Source of the DNA: Simplicispira hankyongi
GTDB lineage: Bacteria; Pseudomonadota; Gammaproteobacteria; Burkholderiales; Burkholderiaceae_C
Length of the DNA: 64,000 bases
Assembly: GCF_003570885.1 (NCBI RefSeq)
Contig: NZ_QXJC01000001.1
Location: 682,001 to 746,000 of the forward strand
Direction: 5' to 3'
Shown here: piece by piece, positions 40,981 to 49,594 of the stretch
Layout: each line of letters begins with the position of its first letter
How positions within the stretch are numbered: the stretch's first letter is position 1
Made by a program: the position numbers and the translations under genes
The notes under the pieces: model-generated
What the model saw: only the letters and a program-made list of their open reading frames with translations
Told to the model about the DNA's origin: nothing
Database searches by the model: none

Positions 40981-42531
40981 TCAAGGAAGCGGCGCGAAAT
41001 CAATAAACCCCTGGGCCACATCGGCGCTGAGCAGCTTGACACGCAGCTTCTCGCCCACCTCCACCTGCGCCCCGGCGCCCTCCAGTTTGCCTTCCACCGG
41101 CGGCACCAAGGTACGAATCCAGGTGCCCCGGTTGTTCCTGCCGGTGACGATGGCGTCGAACTCGGCGCCTATCTTGTCCTGCAGGAACAGCGCGGCCTCA
41201 GACTTGCGCAGACTCCGCTCCACCTTCGTGGCGGCGCTTTCCTGGTGGTTGCAGTGCTCGGCCAGGGCCTGCAGTTCGGCCACGCTGTAGGGCGCGCTCT
41301 GCCCCGCCAGCACCGCCTTGACGAGCCGGTGGCTGATGAGGTCGGGGTAGCGGCGGTTGGGCGCGGTGGAGTGCGCGTAGTCCCGAATCGCGAGGCCAAA
41401 GTGGCCATAGTCCTCGATGGCTACGGTTTTTGAGCGATCCACCGGCACGCCGGGCTGGGCATCCTCGATCACGTATTCGCCCGCGCCCATGAGCTGCACG
41501 ATGGTGAGCGAGAGGTCGGGGAAACGCAGCGGATCGGCTTGGCGCCGGCGCTCCAGAAAGGCCTCCAGCGCCTTCGAATCGGGCTCGGCCGGCAAGCTAT
41601 CGCCGTATTTCTTGGCCACCTCGACCACGCGGCTCCAGCGCTCGGGCGAACGCACCACACGGCGCATGGCCAAGCCGCCGTGCCGCTCCAGAAACTGCGC
41701 GGTACAGATGTTGGTCGCCACCATGAATTCTTCAATCAGCTGGCGCGCGCGGTTGTGCTCGCGCTGCGAAATGGCCACCACCTGATCGCCTTCGACCTGT
41801 GCGCGCGGCTCGAAGGTTTCGAACTGCAATGCGCCCTGCGCCGTGCGGCGTTGGCGCAGCGCCTGGGCGGCGGCGTCCTGCAGGCGCAGTTGTGCATCCA
41901 TGCCGGGCGCGGCACGAACGGCGGCAGGCATTTCGCCGTTGCCGTCCAGCCAGGCGGCCAGAGAGTTGTAGGCCAGCTTGGCCTGGTTGCGCACCTGGGC
42001 GCGGCAGATGGAGAAGCCACTCACCTGCCCTTCCGCATCCACCACCATGGCCGTGACGATGGCCAGGCGGTCCTGGTGCGCGCCCAGTGAGCTGAGGTCG
42101 GTGGAGAGCCGCTCGGGCAGCATGGGAAACACGCGGGCCGCGGTGTAGACCGAAGTGGTGTTGCGCTGCGCCTGCAGGTCGATGGCCGAGCCCTTGTGCA
42201 CCAGCGCATCGACATCGGCAATGGCGACGGACACCGTCCACCCGCTGCCCGACGGCTCGCAGCAGCTGAGCTGATCGATGTCTTGCGAATCGTCGTCGTC
42301 AATGGAGCACCAGGGCAAGGCACGCAGGTCGCGGATGTTGGGCCCAGCCTCCTGCGCAGGGCCGGCAATGGTGGCCAGCTCAGCCAGTGCAGCGGCTGAA
42401 AAATCCGGGGCCAGGCCGTGCGCGGCCAAGGCCGCCACCGCAAGCTGCACCAGGTCGCTGCGACGCGAAATGGCTGGGGTGGTCGCTGTGGCATGGACCT
42501 GAACGGCTTCGGTGCTGGAGGGTTCGCTCAT
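40981..42531 (-). CDS. RNase II-like (RNB domain) protein, copy 2
   Basis: 516 residues from MSEPSSTEAVQVHAT. It has the same layout as copy 1, with DDDDSQDIDQL, RQLIEEFMVATNICTAQFLE and DYAHSTAPNRRYPDL. Copy 2 has a longer N-terminus and a 13-residue insert (around VPVDRSKTVAIED) before the second motif. Side-by-side reading shows about half of the residues identical, so the pair arose by duplication. Function as in copy 1. Confidence 0.88.
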   Translation of the reverse strand: MSEPSSTEAVQVHATATTPAISRRSDLVQLAVAALAAHGLAPDFSAAALAELATIAGPAQEAGPNIRDLRALPWCSIDDDDSQDIDQLSCCEPSGSGWTVSVAIADVDALVHKGSAIDLQAQRNTTSVYTAARVFPMLPERLSTDLSSLGAHQDRLAIVTAMVVDAEGQVSGFSICRAQVRNQAKLAYNSLAAWLDGNGEMPAAVRAAPGMDAQLRLQDAAAQALRQRRTAQGALQFETFEPRAQVEGDQVVAISQREHNRARQLIEEFMVATNICTAQFLERHGGLAMRRVVRSPERWSRVVEVAKKYGDSLPAEPDSKALEAFLERRRQADPLRFPDLSLTIVQLMGAGEYVIEDAQPGVPVDRSKTVAIEDYGHFGLAIRDYAHSTAPNRRYPDLISHRLVKAVLAGQSAPYSVAELQALAEHCNHQESAATKVERSLRKSEAALFLQDKIGAEFDAIVTGRNNRGTWIRTLVPPVEGKLEGAGAQVEVGEKLRVKLLSADVAQGFIDFAPLP

Positions 42532-42944
42532 GCCGCAATGGTAGAGCCTCACGCGCCTACCAAAGGGGTATCCGCCCATGGCGCTTATTCCATTGCCCAA
42601 TCCATCGAGCACGCGAAGGCGAAGCGCAGACAGTGCTGTAGCACAGGAAGCGAAGTCGGCAAAGGAATCGCTTGATTGAGAAATGGAATCACCCGGCGTT
42701 CGGAGTCCGAAACCTGCTTTCGTCGATTGGCTGGGGCCGGGATGGCACCATTCAATGGCATTCAGGTCGAGAGGGGATTGCTATCATAACAATAGCATGA
42801 ACCGCTGAACTGAAAGGCGCTAGGTGCCAATTCCGGCAAAAAAATCTACCAATACCGTCAGGACGGATGATCGGCTGCCTACACTGAGACACGCAACACG
42901 CCTGGCCGCGCCAAATTGCGGCGACCCATGCCCCGTCCAATGAA
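42532..42944. other. Intergenic region with a 103-bp imperfect inverted-repeat element
   Basis: 413 bp without a credible gene; a 137-residue minus frame here is a shadow that runs into the ATPase. Imperfect 16-bp arms (42587-42602 and 42674-42689, 13 of 16 match) bound a 103-bp segment. A short TGCTAT/ATAGCA palindrome (about 42780-42797) could belong to the ATPase promoter. Confidence 0.45.
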
Positions 42945-45635
42945 GTGATTTCCATGCCTACCAGAATGACGCGCTCGCCTTCTCCACCCGAGGCTACCGG
43001 GTCAATCGCCACCCACCATGGCCTGAGCGCCGCCGAGGCTGCCCGCCGCCTGGCTGCGGACGGACCCAATATGCTTCCCGGCAGCGCACCCAAGTCCAGT
43101 TGGGCCATCGTGCGGGACGTGCTCACCGAGCCGATGTTCCTGATGCTGTTGGCCGCGGGCGGCATCTACCTGGCGCTGGGCGACCGGGGCGAGGCACTGT
43201 TCCTGCTCGGCTTCGTGTTCGTGGTCATCGGCATCACGCTGGCACAGGAGCGCAAGACGCAGCGCGCCCTTGAATCCCTGCGCGATCTGTCGGCACCGCG
43301 CGCGCTGGTCATCCGCGACGGCCAGGAGCAGCGCGTGGCCGGACGCGACGTGGTGCGCGATGACCTGCTGGTGCTGCATGAGGGTGATCGCATCGCCGCC
43401 GACGCCCTACTGATCGACGGCCAGCTCGAAGTGGATGAATCGCTGCTCACCGGCGAAGCGGTGCCTGTGGCCAAGCTGTCCGTGGTACAGAACGAGCAGA
43501 CGGCCGCCAACGCCGGGCCGCCCCAAGAGAGGCCAGCCCCCTTGGGGGGCAGCGCGGCACACGAAGTGGCAAGCGTGGGGGCACTATTCGCCAGCACCGT
43601 GGTCACGCGGGGCGTGGGCATGGCCCGGGTGTGCGCCACCGGAGCCCAGACAGCCGTCGGACGCATTGGCGCCGACCTGGCGGCCACCACCGAGCCGCCC
43701 TCGGCGCTGCAGGAAGGCTCACGCCGGCTGGTGCGCAACCTCGGCATCGGTGCCTTAGTGCTGGCGCTGGCCCAGGTGCTGCTGGGCTGGTGGTGGAACG
43801 GCCGGCCGCTGCTGGAGAGCCTGCTCTCGGGCATCGCCCTGGCCATGGCCATCCTGCCCGAGGAGATTCCGGTCATCCTCACCGTGTTCCTGGCCCTGGG
43901 GGCGTGGCGCATCGCGCACCAGAAGGTCCTGACGCGGCGCGTCACCGCCGTCGAGGCACTGGGCGCCATCACCGTGCTGGCCGTGGACAAGACGGGCACG
44001 CTCACCGTCAACCGCATGGCGGTGGCGGAACTGGCCACTCCCGAACAGCATTTCCGCCCCGAAGGCGCCAGCCATCTGCCCGAAGACTTTCACCTGCTGG
44101 CCGAATTCGCCATGCTGGCGACGCCGGGCGATCCGTTCGACCCCATGGAAAAGGCCATTCAGCATTTCGGCCACCAGTGGCTGGAAGGCACCGAGCATGT
44201 GCATGACGGGCGTGAGCCCGAGTTCGAATACGCCCTCTCGGGCGAGATCCTGGCCATGACGCGCGTGTTCGCCAGCGACGAGCCGGACGTGCACCTGCTG
44301 GCCACCAAGGGCGCACCCGAGGCCGTGGCCGATCTGTGCCATCTCGACGCGGTGCGGCTGGGCGCGATCCGCAGCCAGGTTGAAGCCATGGCCGAGCGCG
44401 GCCTGCGCGTGCTGGGCGTGGCGCGGGGGCGCTGGCGGGGCCAGGCCCCGGCGCCCGACCAGCCCCCGCCCTGGCCGCAAAGCCAGCACGACTTCGATTT
44501 CGACTTCCTGGGCCTGGTGGCCCTGGCCGACCCACCCCGCCCCGAGGTGCCCGCCGCGCTGGCCGAATGCCGACGCGCCGGCGTGCGTGTGATCATGATG
44601 ACCGGCGACCACCCGGCCACGGCCCGCGCCATTGCCCAGCAGGTGGGCCTGTCAGACCGCCCCGACGTCATCACCGGCGCAGAGCTGGAAGCGCTGGACG
44701 ATGCGGCCCTTGCCGAGCGGCTGCGCCACGTGGACCTGTGCGCGCGCCTCCAGCCCCAGCACAAGCTGCGCCTGGTGCAGCTGCTGCGCGCCAGCGGCGA
44801 GGTGGTGGCCATGACCGGCGACGGCGTGAACGACGCCCCCGCACTCAAGGCCGCCGACGTGGGTATCGCCATGGGCGAACGCGGCACCGACGTGGCGCGC
44901 GAGGCCGCCGCGCTGGTGCTGCTGGACGACAGCTTTGCGCGCATCGTGGCCGCGATCCGCCAGGGACGGCGCATCGACGACAACGTGCGCAAAGCCACGC
45001 GCTTCACCTTTGCGGTCCACATCCCCATCATCGCGCTGGTGCTGGGCCCCACGCTGCTGAAATGGCCCACGCTGCTGATGCCGGTGCATATCGTGCTGCT
45101 GCAGTTGCTGATCGACCCCACCTGCGCGGTCGTGCTGGAAGCCGAGCCCGAAGCCAGCGGCAGCATGGAACGGCCGCCCCGCCCTGTTTCCGACTCGCCC
45201 TTTGCCATGGGCCCCTTGCTTTACTCCGTGCTGCAAGGCATTGGCATGGCGGCCGTGCTGCTGGCTGGGCAGGCCTGGCTGGCGGACCAAGGCTGGAGCA
45301 GCGCCCAGAGCCGCACCGTGGTCTTCCTCACGTTGGTGCTTGGCGTGATGCTGTTGATTCTGGCAAACCGCGATCTGTCGCGCCCCGCGCTACTGGGCAT
45401 CACCGCCCCCACTCCCTGGCTGTGGCGCATCACCGCCGCCATGCTGGTGCTGCTGGCTGCGGTGCTGGCCATTCCATGGCTGCGCGCCCTGATGGGGTTG
45501 GTTTTGCCCGGATCTCAGGGCATGGTGGTGGCCGCGGGCCTGCTGGTGCTGTGCCTGGCGTGGCTGGAACTGCTGCGGCTGGCGGGACGGCGCCTAGTGC
45601 GGCCCCGGTTGCCCGGGCCTGCTCTGCGCCAATAA
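42945..45635 (+). CDS. Cation-translocating P-type ATPase, unknown ion
   Basis: 896 residues, GTG start (an ATG lies 9 bp in). Visible parts: N-terminal cation-ATPase domain, helices 1-2, actuator domain with DESLLTGEAVPVAK, helix 4 with ILPEEIPVILTVF, phosphorylation motif DKTGTLTVN (Asp near 348), hinge TGDGVNDAPALKAADVGIAMG, and six C-terminal helices. Helix 4 PEEIP differs from the CPx of heavy-metal pumps and the PEGLP of calcium pumps, so the ion cannot be named. A REP-like repeat (43513-43590) is translated in the actuator domain. Confidence 0.92.
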   Translation: MISMPTRMTRSPSPPEATGSIATHHGLSAAEAARRLAADGPNMLPGSAPKSSWAIVRDVLTEPMFLMLLAAGGIYLALGDRGEALFLLGFVFVVIGITLAQERKTQRALESLRDLSAPRALVIRDGQEQRVAGRDVVRDDLLVLHEGDRIAADALLIDGQLEVDESLLTGEAVPVAKLSVVQNEQTAANAGPPQERPAPLGGSAAHEVASVGALFASTVVTRGVGMARVCATGAQTAVGRIGADLAATTEPPSALQEGSRRLVRNLGIGALVLALAQVLLGWWWNGRPLLESLLSGIALAMAILPEEIPVILTVFLALGAWRIAHQKVLTRRVTAVEALGAITVLAVDKTGTLTVNRMAVAELATPEQHFRPEGASHLPEDFHLLAEFAMLATPGDPFDPMEKAIQHFGHQWLEGTEHVHDGREPEFEYALSGEILAMTRVFASDEPDVHLLATKGAPEAVADLCHLDAVRLGAIRSQVEAMAERGLRVLGVARGRWRGQAPAPDQPPPWPQSQHDFDFDFLGLVALADPPRPEVPAALAECRRAGVRVIMMTGDHPATARAIAQQVGLSDRPDVITGAELEALDDAALAERLRHVDLCARLQPQHKLRLVQLLRASGEVVAMTGDGVNDAPALKAADVGIAMGERGTDVAREAAALVLLDDSFARIVAAIRQGRRIDDNVRKATRFTFAVHIPIIALVLGPTLLKWPTLLMPVHIVLLQLLIDPTCAVVLEAEPEASGSMERPPRPVSDSPFAMGPLLYSVLQGIGMAAVLLAGQAWLADQGWSSAQSRTVVFLTLVLGVMLLILANRDLSRPALLGITAPTPWLWRITAAMLVLLAAVLAIPWLRALMGLVLPGSQGMVVAAGLLVLCLAWLELLRLAGRRLVRPRLPGPALRQ
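43513..43590. repeat. REP-like GC-rich repeat inside the P-type ATPase gene
   Basis: CCCCAAGAGAGG, then CCCCCTTGGGGGGCAGCG, then a GAAGTGGCAAGCGTGGGGG tail resemble intergenic REP-type elements of this family. It is in frame and encodes about 26 residues (AGPPQERPAPLGGSAAHEVA) between two conserved actuator segments. Confidence 0.65.
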
Positions 45636-45641
45636 AACGAC

Positions 45642-46595
45642 CTACCGTGCCACGGGCGGCGCGGCGTGGTCCAGGTCGGGCAGGCGCCACGGGTCCACAT
45701 GGGTCATGAGGTTGAGCACACGGTGGCGCTGCAGCACGCGCTGGCGCGCTGCAACGGCAATGTCGTGGCCGGCCTCCACGGTCAGCGCGGCATTCACCTC
45801 CAGGTGCGCATCAACGACGATCATGTCGCCCATCTTGCGCGTGCGCACGTCGTGCACACCGCTCACGCCAGGGGTGTCGAGCAGCGTCTGGCGGATGGCC
45901 TGCACCTCCTGCTCGTCCACCGAACGGTCCATGAGGTCGTGCAGCGCATCCCAGCCAAACCCCCAGCCCATTTTTGCGACCATGAAGCCGACGATGAGCG
46001 CGGCGATCGGGTCCAGGATGGGATAGCCGGCCAGATTGCCGGCGATGCCGACACCCACCACCAGCGACGAGGCGGCGTCCGAGCGCGCATGCCAGGCGTT
46101 GGCCACCAGCATGCTCGACTTGACGCGCTTGGCCACGGCCAGCATGTAGCGGAACAGCAGCTCCTTGCCCAGCAGCGCGCCGCCAGCCACCCACAGGGCG
46201 ATCACATGCACCTGCGGTACGGTTTCGGGGTTCTCCAGCTTGACAACCGCGGACCACACCATGCCCACGCCCACGCCCAGCAGCAGCAGACCCAGCACCA
46301 GCGAGGCGGCTGTCTCGAAACGGTGGTGACCGTAAGGGTGGCCCTCGTCGGCGTCTTTCTGGGCATGGTGGTTGGCGAACAGCACCACGAAGTCGGCCAC
46401 GAGATCCGACAGCGAATGGATGCCGTCGGCGATCAGGCCCTGCGACTTGGCCAGCACGCCCACCACGATCTGCACCGAGGTCAGCAGCACATTGACCCCC
46501 ACGCTCACCCAGGTGCTGCGCGATGCGGCGGCGGCCCGCTGCTGGGGCGTGTGTTCGGTGTGCTCGGTATCGTCTTCAAGTTCGCTGAATTTCAT
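45642..46595 (-). CDS. CDF-family cation diffusion facilitator
   Basis: 317 residues, six helices. The metal site residues are seen in DGIHSLSDLVADFV (helix 2) and HARSDAASSLVVG (helix 5), the D/H pattern of Zn, Fe or Mn exporting CDF proteins. HHAQKDADEGHPYGHHRFE contributes further His. The cytoplasmic C-terminal domain covers about 220-300. It exports divalent metal by proton antiport. It is convergent with the P-type ATPase, with 6 bp between stops. Confidence 0.92.
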   Translation of the reverse strand: MKFSELEDDTEHTEHTPQQRAAAASRSTWVSVGVNVLLTSVQIVVGVLAKSQGLIADGIHSLSDLVADFVVLFANHHAQKDADEGHPYGHHRFETAASLVLGLLLLGVGVGMVWSAVVKLENPETVPQVHVIALWVAGGALLGKELLFRYMLAVAKRVKSSMLVANAWHARSDAASSLVVGVGIAGNLAGYPILDPIAALIVGFMVAKMGWGFGWDALHDLMDRSVDEQEVQAIRQTLLDTPGVSGVHDVRTRKMGDMIVVDAHLEVNAALTVEAGHDIAVAARQRVLQRHRVLNLMTHVDPWRLPDLDHAAPPVAR

Positions 46596-46687
46596 CGCCG
46601 GGGTTCCGTAGTGTCAGCACGCCTTCGCGCCACGCGGGGATTCTGCCCCGCCGCTGCGGCGGCCTGCCGGTGGCATAGCAGAAAACA

Positions 46688-47635
46688 TCAGCCCGCAGCG
46701 CCAGCGCCGGCGGATTGGATCTCGACCGTGATATGGACCAGTTCCTCGTGCACCCGCAGCTGCTGCTTGAAATATTCCGGGTCTGCACCCGGTGCCGTCA
46801 CCAGCGACACGATGCAGGCATAGTCGCCCCGGCCCACGCGCCAGACGTGCAAATCGCTGATGCGCGCCGGCACCGGGCTGGCCGCAATGACCTCGCGGAT
46901 TTCCTCCACCACCGGCGCCTCCATCTCGGCATCGAGCAACACCTTGCCCGCGTCGCGCAGCAGCCCTTGGGCCCACACGGCCACCAGGCCCGCGCCCGCC
47001 AGGCCCATCACCGGGTCGAGCCAGTCGAAGCCCCAGAGCTTGCCGCCGAACAGCGCCACGATGGCCAGCACCGAGGTGGCCGCATCGGCCAGCACATGCA
47101 GGTAGGCCGAGTGCAGGTTCAGGTCATGGTGGTGGCCCGCATGGCCATGGGAATGCCCGTGGCCGTGGCCATGGTGGTGGCCGTCGCGCAGCAGCCAGGC
47201 GCAGGCCAGGTTGACGAGCAGACCCAGCACACCGATGGCGATGGCCTCGTCATAGTGGATGGGCTGGGGCGCCAACAGCCGCTGGAGCGACTGCACCAGC
47301 ATCACGCCCGCCACCAGCACCAGCGCCAGCGCGCTGGTGTAGCCCGCCAGCACCTCGATCTTCCAGGTACCGAAGGAAAACCGCCGGTCGTGCGCATAGT
47401 GCCGCGCCGCCGCATAGGCCATGGCCGACAGGCCCAGCGCCAGCGCGTGCGAACTCATGTGCCAGCCGTCGGCCAGCAAGGCCATGGAGTTGAAGATCCA
47501 GCCGCTCGCGATCTCGACCACCATCATCGCCGCCGTCAGGGCCATCGCCCAGCGCGTATGGCGTTCGGCCAGCGGGTTGCCCTGGTGGAAATGGTGGGAA
47601 TGGGTCCAGTCCGGGTTCTGGGCAGAGGCTTGCAT
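46688..47635 (-). CDS. dmeF: CDF exporter of the DmeF type (Co/Ni)
   Basis: 315 residues from MQASAQNPDWTHSHHF; the upstream ATG at 47773 lies inside dmeR. It has the DmeF pattern: a His-bearing N-terminus, DGWHMSSHALALG in helix 2, a His-rich loop (GHHHGHGHGHSHGHAGHHHD) between helices 4 and 5, and HVLADAATSVLA. DmeF proteins give cobalt and nickel resistance. It is divergent from its likely repressor dmeR, with the operator between. Confidence 0.92.
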   Translation of the reverse strand: MQASAQNPDWTHSHHFHQGNPLAERHTRWAMALTAAMMVVEIASGWIFNSMALLADGWHMSSHALALGLSAMAYAAARHYAHDRRFSFGTWKIEVLAGYTSALALVLVAGVMLVQSLQRLLAPQPIHYDEAIAIGVLGLLVNLACAWLLRDGHHHGHGHGHSHGHAGHHHDLNLHSAYLHVLADAATSVLAIVALFGGKLWGFDWLDPVMGLAGAGLVAVWAQGLLRDAGKVLLDAEMEAPVVEEIREVIAASPVPARISDLHVWRVGRGDYACIVSLVTAPGADPEYFKQQLRVHEELVHITVEIQSAGAGAAG

Positions 47636-47666
47636 GGGAGGAAGGCGGCGGGAGAATGCCTGAAAT

Positions 47667-47683
47667 ATACTCCACCCCAGTAT
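47667..47683. promoter_or_regulatory. RcnR/DmeR-type operator between dmeF and dmeR
   Basis: ATACTCCACCCCAGTAT: ATACT/AGTAT arms around a C-rich (G-rich on the other strand) centre, the form of RcnR and DmeR sites (TACT, about six G, AGTA). It lies in the 65-bp divergent gap, so one bound tetramer could control both promoters. Confidence 0.75.
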
Positions 47684-47700
47684 CAAAAAGGGCAAGCACC

Positions 47701-47976
47701 ATGGCACACACCATCGCAGGGAAGAAGCAGTTGCTGGCGCGCGTGCGCCGCATCCAGGGCCAGGCCGCTGCACTGGAAAAAGCCCTGCTCGCCGAGACCG
47801 ACTGCGCCGCCGTGCTGCAGCAGATCGCGGCAGTGCGCGGCGCTGTCAACGGTCTGATGGCCCAGGTACTGGAAGGCCACCTGTGCGAGCACGTAGGCGC
47901 ACCAGGGCTTTCAGAGGCGGCCCGCAGCGAAGCCATGAACCAGGTCACGGCCGTGCTGCGCTCGTACCTGCGCTAG
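47701..47976 (+). CDS. dmeR: RcnR/CsoR-family metal-sensing repressor
   Basis: 91 residues from MAHTIAGKKQ. His3, Cys35, His60 and His64 coincide in number with the Ni/Co ligands of E. coli RcnR, and a further Cys62 is present. The four-helix fold has RVRRIQGQAAALEKAL as DNA-contact helix. It should release DNA on Co or Ni binding and induce dmeF. The 15-bp inverted repeat begins at its stop codon. Confidence 0.92.
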   Translation: MAHTIAGKKQLLARVRRIQGQAAALEKALLAETDCAAVLQQIAAVRGAVNGLMAQVLEGHLCEHVGAPGLSEAARSEAMNQVTAVLRSYLR

Positions 47977-48061
47977 CCTCTGCACGAATCGTCGCGCCGT
48001 GTGCATCTGCGGCCTCGGGCGATCCGCAGCGCCCACTTGCCACGCAATTCGTGCAGAGGCT
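47975..48061. repeat. Short inverted-repeat element (15-bp perfect ends) after dmeR
   Basis: AGCCTCTGCACGAAT (47975-47989) and its exact reverse complement (48047-48061) bound 87 bp with no ORF. The left arm overlaps the last two bases of the dmeR stop. Ends of this form resemble IS5-type terminal repeats, so a MITE-like remnant is possible; a long stem-loop for mRNA stability is the alternative. Confidence 0.55.
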
Positions 48062-48075
48062 CCTTAGCCGAAATG

Positions 48076-48102
48076 CATCGGGCCGCACAGAGCGGCCCGA
48101 TG
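48076..48102. terminator. GC-rich hairpin downstream of dmeR and of the DUF4382 gene
   Basis: Perfect 11-bp arms CATCGGGCCGC/GCGGCCCGATG with a 5-nt loop. T-runs on either side are weak. Lying between convergent transcription units, it may end both. Confidence 0.5.
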
Positions 48103-48107
48103 ATTGC

Positions 48108-48167
48108 TACTTATTTAATAGCTATATGCGCTTATCCAGTAAGCGCCACAGGCCGTTTTTATATAAA
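48108..48167. repeat. Dispersed palindromic repeat, intergenic copy
   Basis: AATAGCTATATGCGCTTATC, a short centre and TAAGCGCCACAGGCC then GTTTTTATATA, near consensus. It lies between dmeR and the convergent DUF4382 lipoprotein gene. Confidence 0.7.
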
Positions 48168-48210
48168 ACAGGCACTGTGCAGAGCGCTCGCCCTGCCTGT
48201 CCGCTTCCCC

Positions 48211-49374
48211 TCAGGGGAAAGTGAAGTTGGCGGTGGCGGCGCCCCCAGCGGTCAGGGCGGGCAGCACAGCGTCCTTGTCGGCAAAGCCCGGCAGGCTGGC
48301 GCGCAGGGTGTACCGGCCGGCCGCAGACGCGTCGGCAGCGAACACCAGCGGCGCGGGCGCTGCGGCATAGGCGGCCACCAGCGGGGCGCTGACCGGCAGC
48401 GAGAAGGCATAGGCGCCCGTAACGCTGTTCACGTACTGGCCGTCGATCTCCACGGTGCCCACTGCGAGAGGTTGCAGCGCGCGCACCAGCGTGTCGGCTG
48501 GCGCGGTGCCCGTAGCGCTGGCGCTGGCCGAGGGTGGCAGGGCCACGGGCGCAGCCGCACTGGCCACGGGTGTCACGGTCTCCGCCGCCACGGGCACCCC
48601 GGTGACCACGGCCGACGTATGGCCCGGTGCCGCCATGACCAGCGTGTAGTTGCCTGGCGCCACGGGCTGCAGCAGGAACTTGCCGGTGCTGTCAGAAGTG
48701 GTCGCTTTCACGACGGTGCCGTTGACCTGCAGCGACACGCGGGTGGCACCCGCGCTCAGGGCCGGGTCCACATACCCTTGCACGCCGGACACATAGCGCG
48801 GGATCACCGCCACCACCGGCTTGAGCAGGTACTGGCCGGACGCCCCGGCCTGCACCACCGACTTGCAGGCATCGAAGTCCAGCACGAAATCGGCCATCTT
48901 GTTCTCGGCGATGTCGATATTGATGTTGGTCTTGACACCCGACTGCTGGCCGCTCGGCGTCTTGAGGGCCACTTCGCGGCCGCCAGTGGGCAGCACCGAA
49001 TTGGCCAGCGGCTGGGTGGCGCTGTTGTCGGCCAGCACCAGGCGCATCTGGGTGTATTTGCCCGTGGGCAGCGGTACCTGGCCCAGTTCCATCAACACGC
49101 CATTGGTAAGGCCGAGGAGGTCCACCCGGCGCGCGGGGTTCAGCACGATTTCGGACCAGCCAGCATCGGCATCGCTGGCGCTGCTGTTCTGGTGGACACG
49201 GACTTTCGTGACGGTGACATTGACAGCGTCGTAACCGCAACTGGGCGCATCGGTCAGTGCCAGACGCAGCGTGCCGCTGCCCGCGGCGCTGTCGCTGCCA
49301 CCACCACCGCAGGCCGCCAGACCGGCCAGCAGGGCGGCGCCCAAGGTGAACTTCATATTTCGGAATAAGGTCAT
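48211..49374 (-). CDS. DUF4382 lipoprotein with Ig-like regulatory domain
   Basis: 387 residues from MTLFRNMKFTLG (a start six codons later is possible). The lipobox LAAC is followed by a Gly/Ser linker. DUF4382 covers about 35-190 (GTLRLALTDAPSCGYDAVNV). A carboxypeptidase-regulatory-like beta domain follows (about 205-265, STGKFLLQPVAPGNYTLVM), then a low-complexity Ala/Pro stretch and a second such domain to the end. It is probably outer-membrane anchored, with unknown function. The frame upstream to 49701 overlaps yejF and was rejected. Confidence 0.85.
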   Translation of the reverse strand: MTLFRNMKFTLGAALLAGLAACGGGGSDSAAGSGTLRLALTDAPSCGYDAVNVTVTKVRVHQNSSASDADAGWSEIVLNPARRVDLLGLTNGVLMELGQVPLPTGKYTQMRLVLADNSATQPLANSVLPTGGREVALKTPSGQQSGVKTNINIDIAENKMADFVLDFDACKSVVQAGASGQYLLKPVVAVIPRYVSGVQGYVDPALSAGATRVSLQVNGTVVKATTSDSTGKFLLQPVAPGNYTLVMAAPGHTSAVVTGVPVAAETVTPVASAAAPVALPPSASASATGTAPADTLVRALQPLAVGTVEIDGQYVNSVTGAYAFSLPVSAPLVAAYAAAPAPLVFAADASAAGRYTLRASLPGFADKDAVLPALTAGGAATANFTFP

Positions 49375-49594
49375 GAGGGGTCTCTCTCGGTTGGCACACT
49401 CTTCAGGCAGTGCGATTGAATGCGAATTTTTCACATTCATAGAATAAAGGCCCGACACCCCGCGACCCGTAGGACTGCGCCCTCCGCGTGGAAACAGATG
49501 TAAGAACGTGTGTTCACGATCTCCCAGCCTGCGCACGGGGGCAGACCATGGCGCGCCGGCTTTGGCCTGCGTCTTGTTGCGGCCGGCGCCCCGG

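Noticed and set aside
42752-43165. 137-residue minus-strand frame in the spacer before the P-type ATPase
   Set aside because: Half of it overlaps the ATPase coding start antisense; composition is Arg/Ser-rich without any domain, typical of a shadow frame in high-GC DNA.
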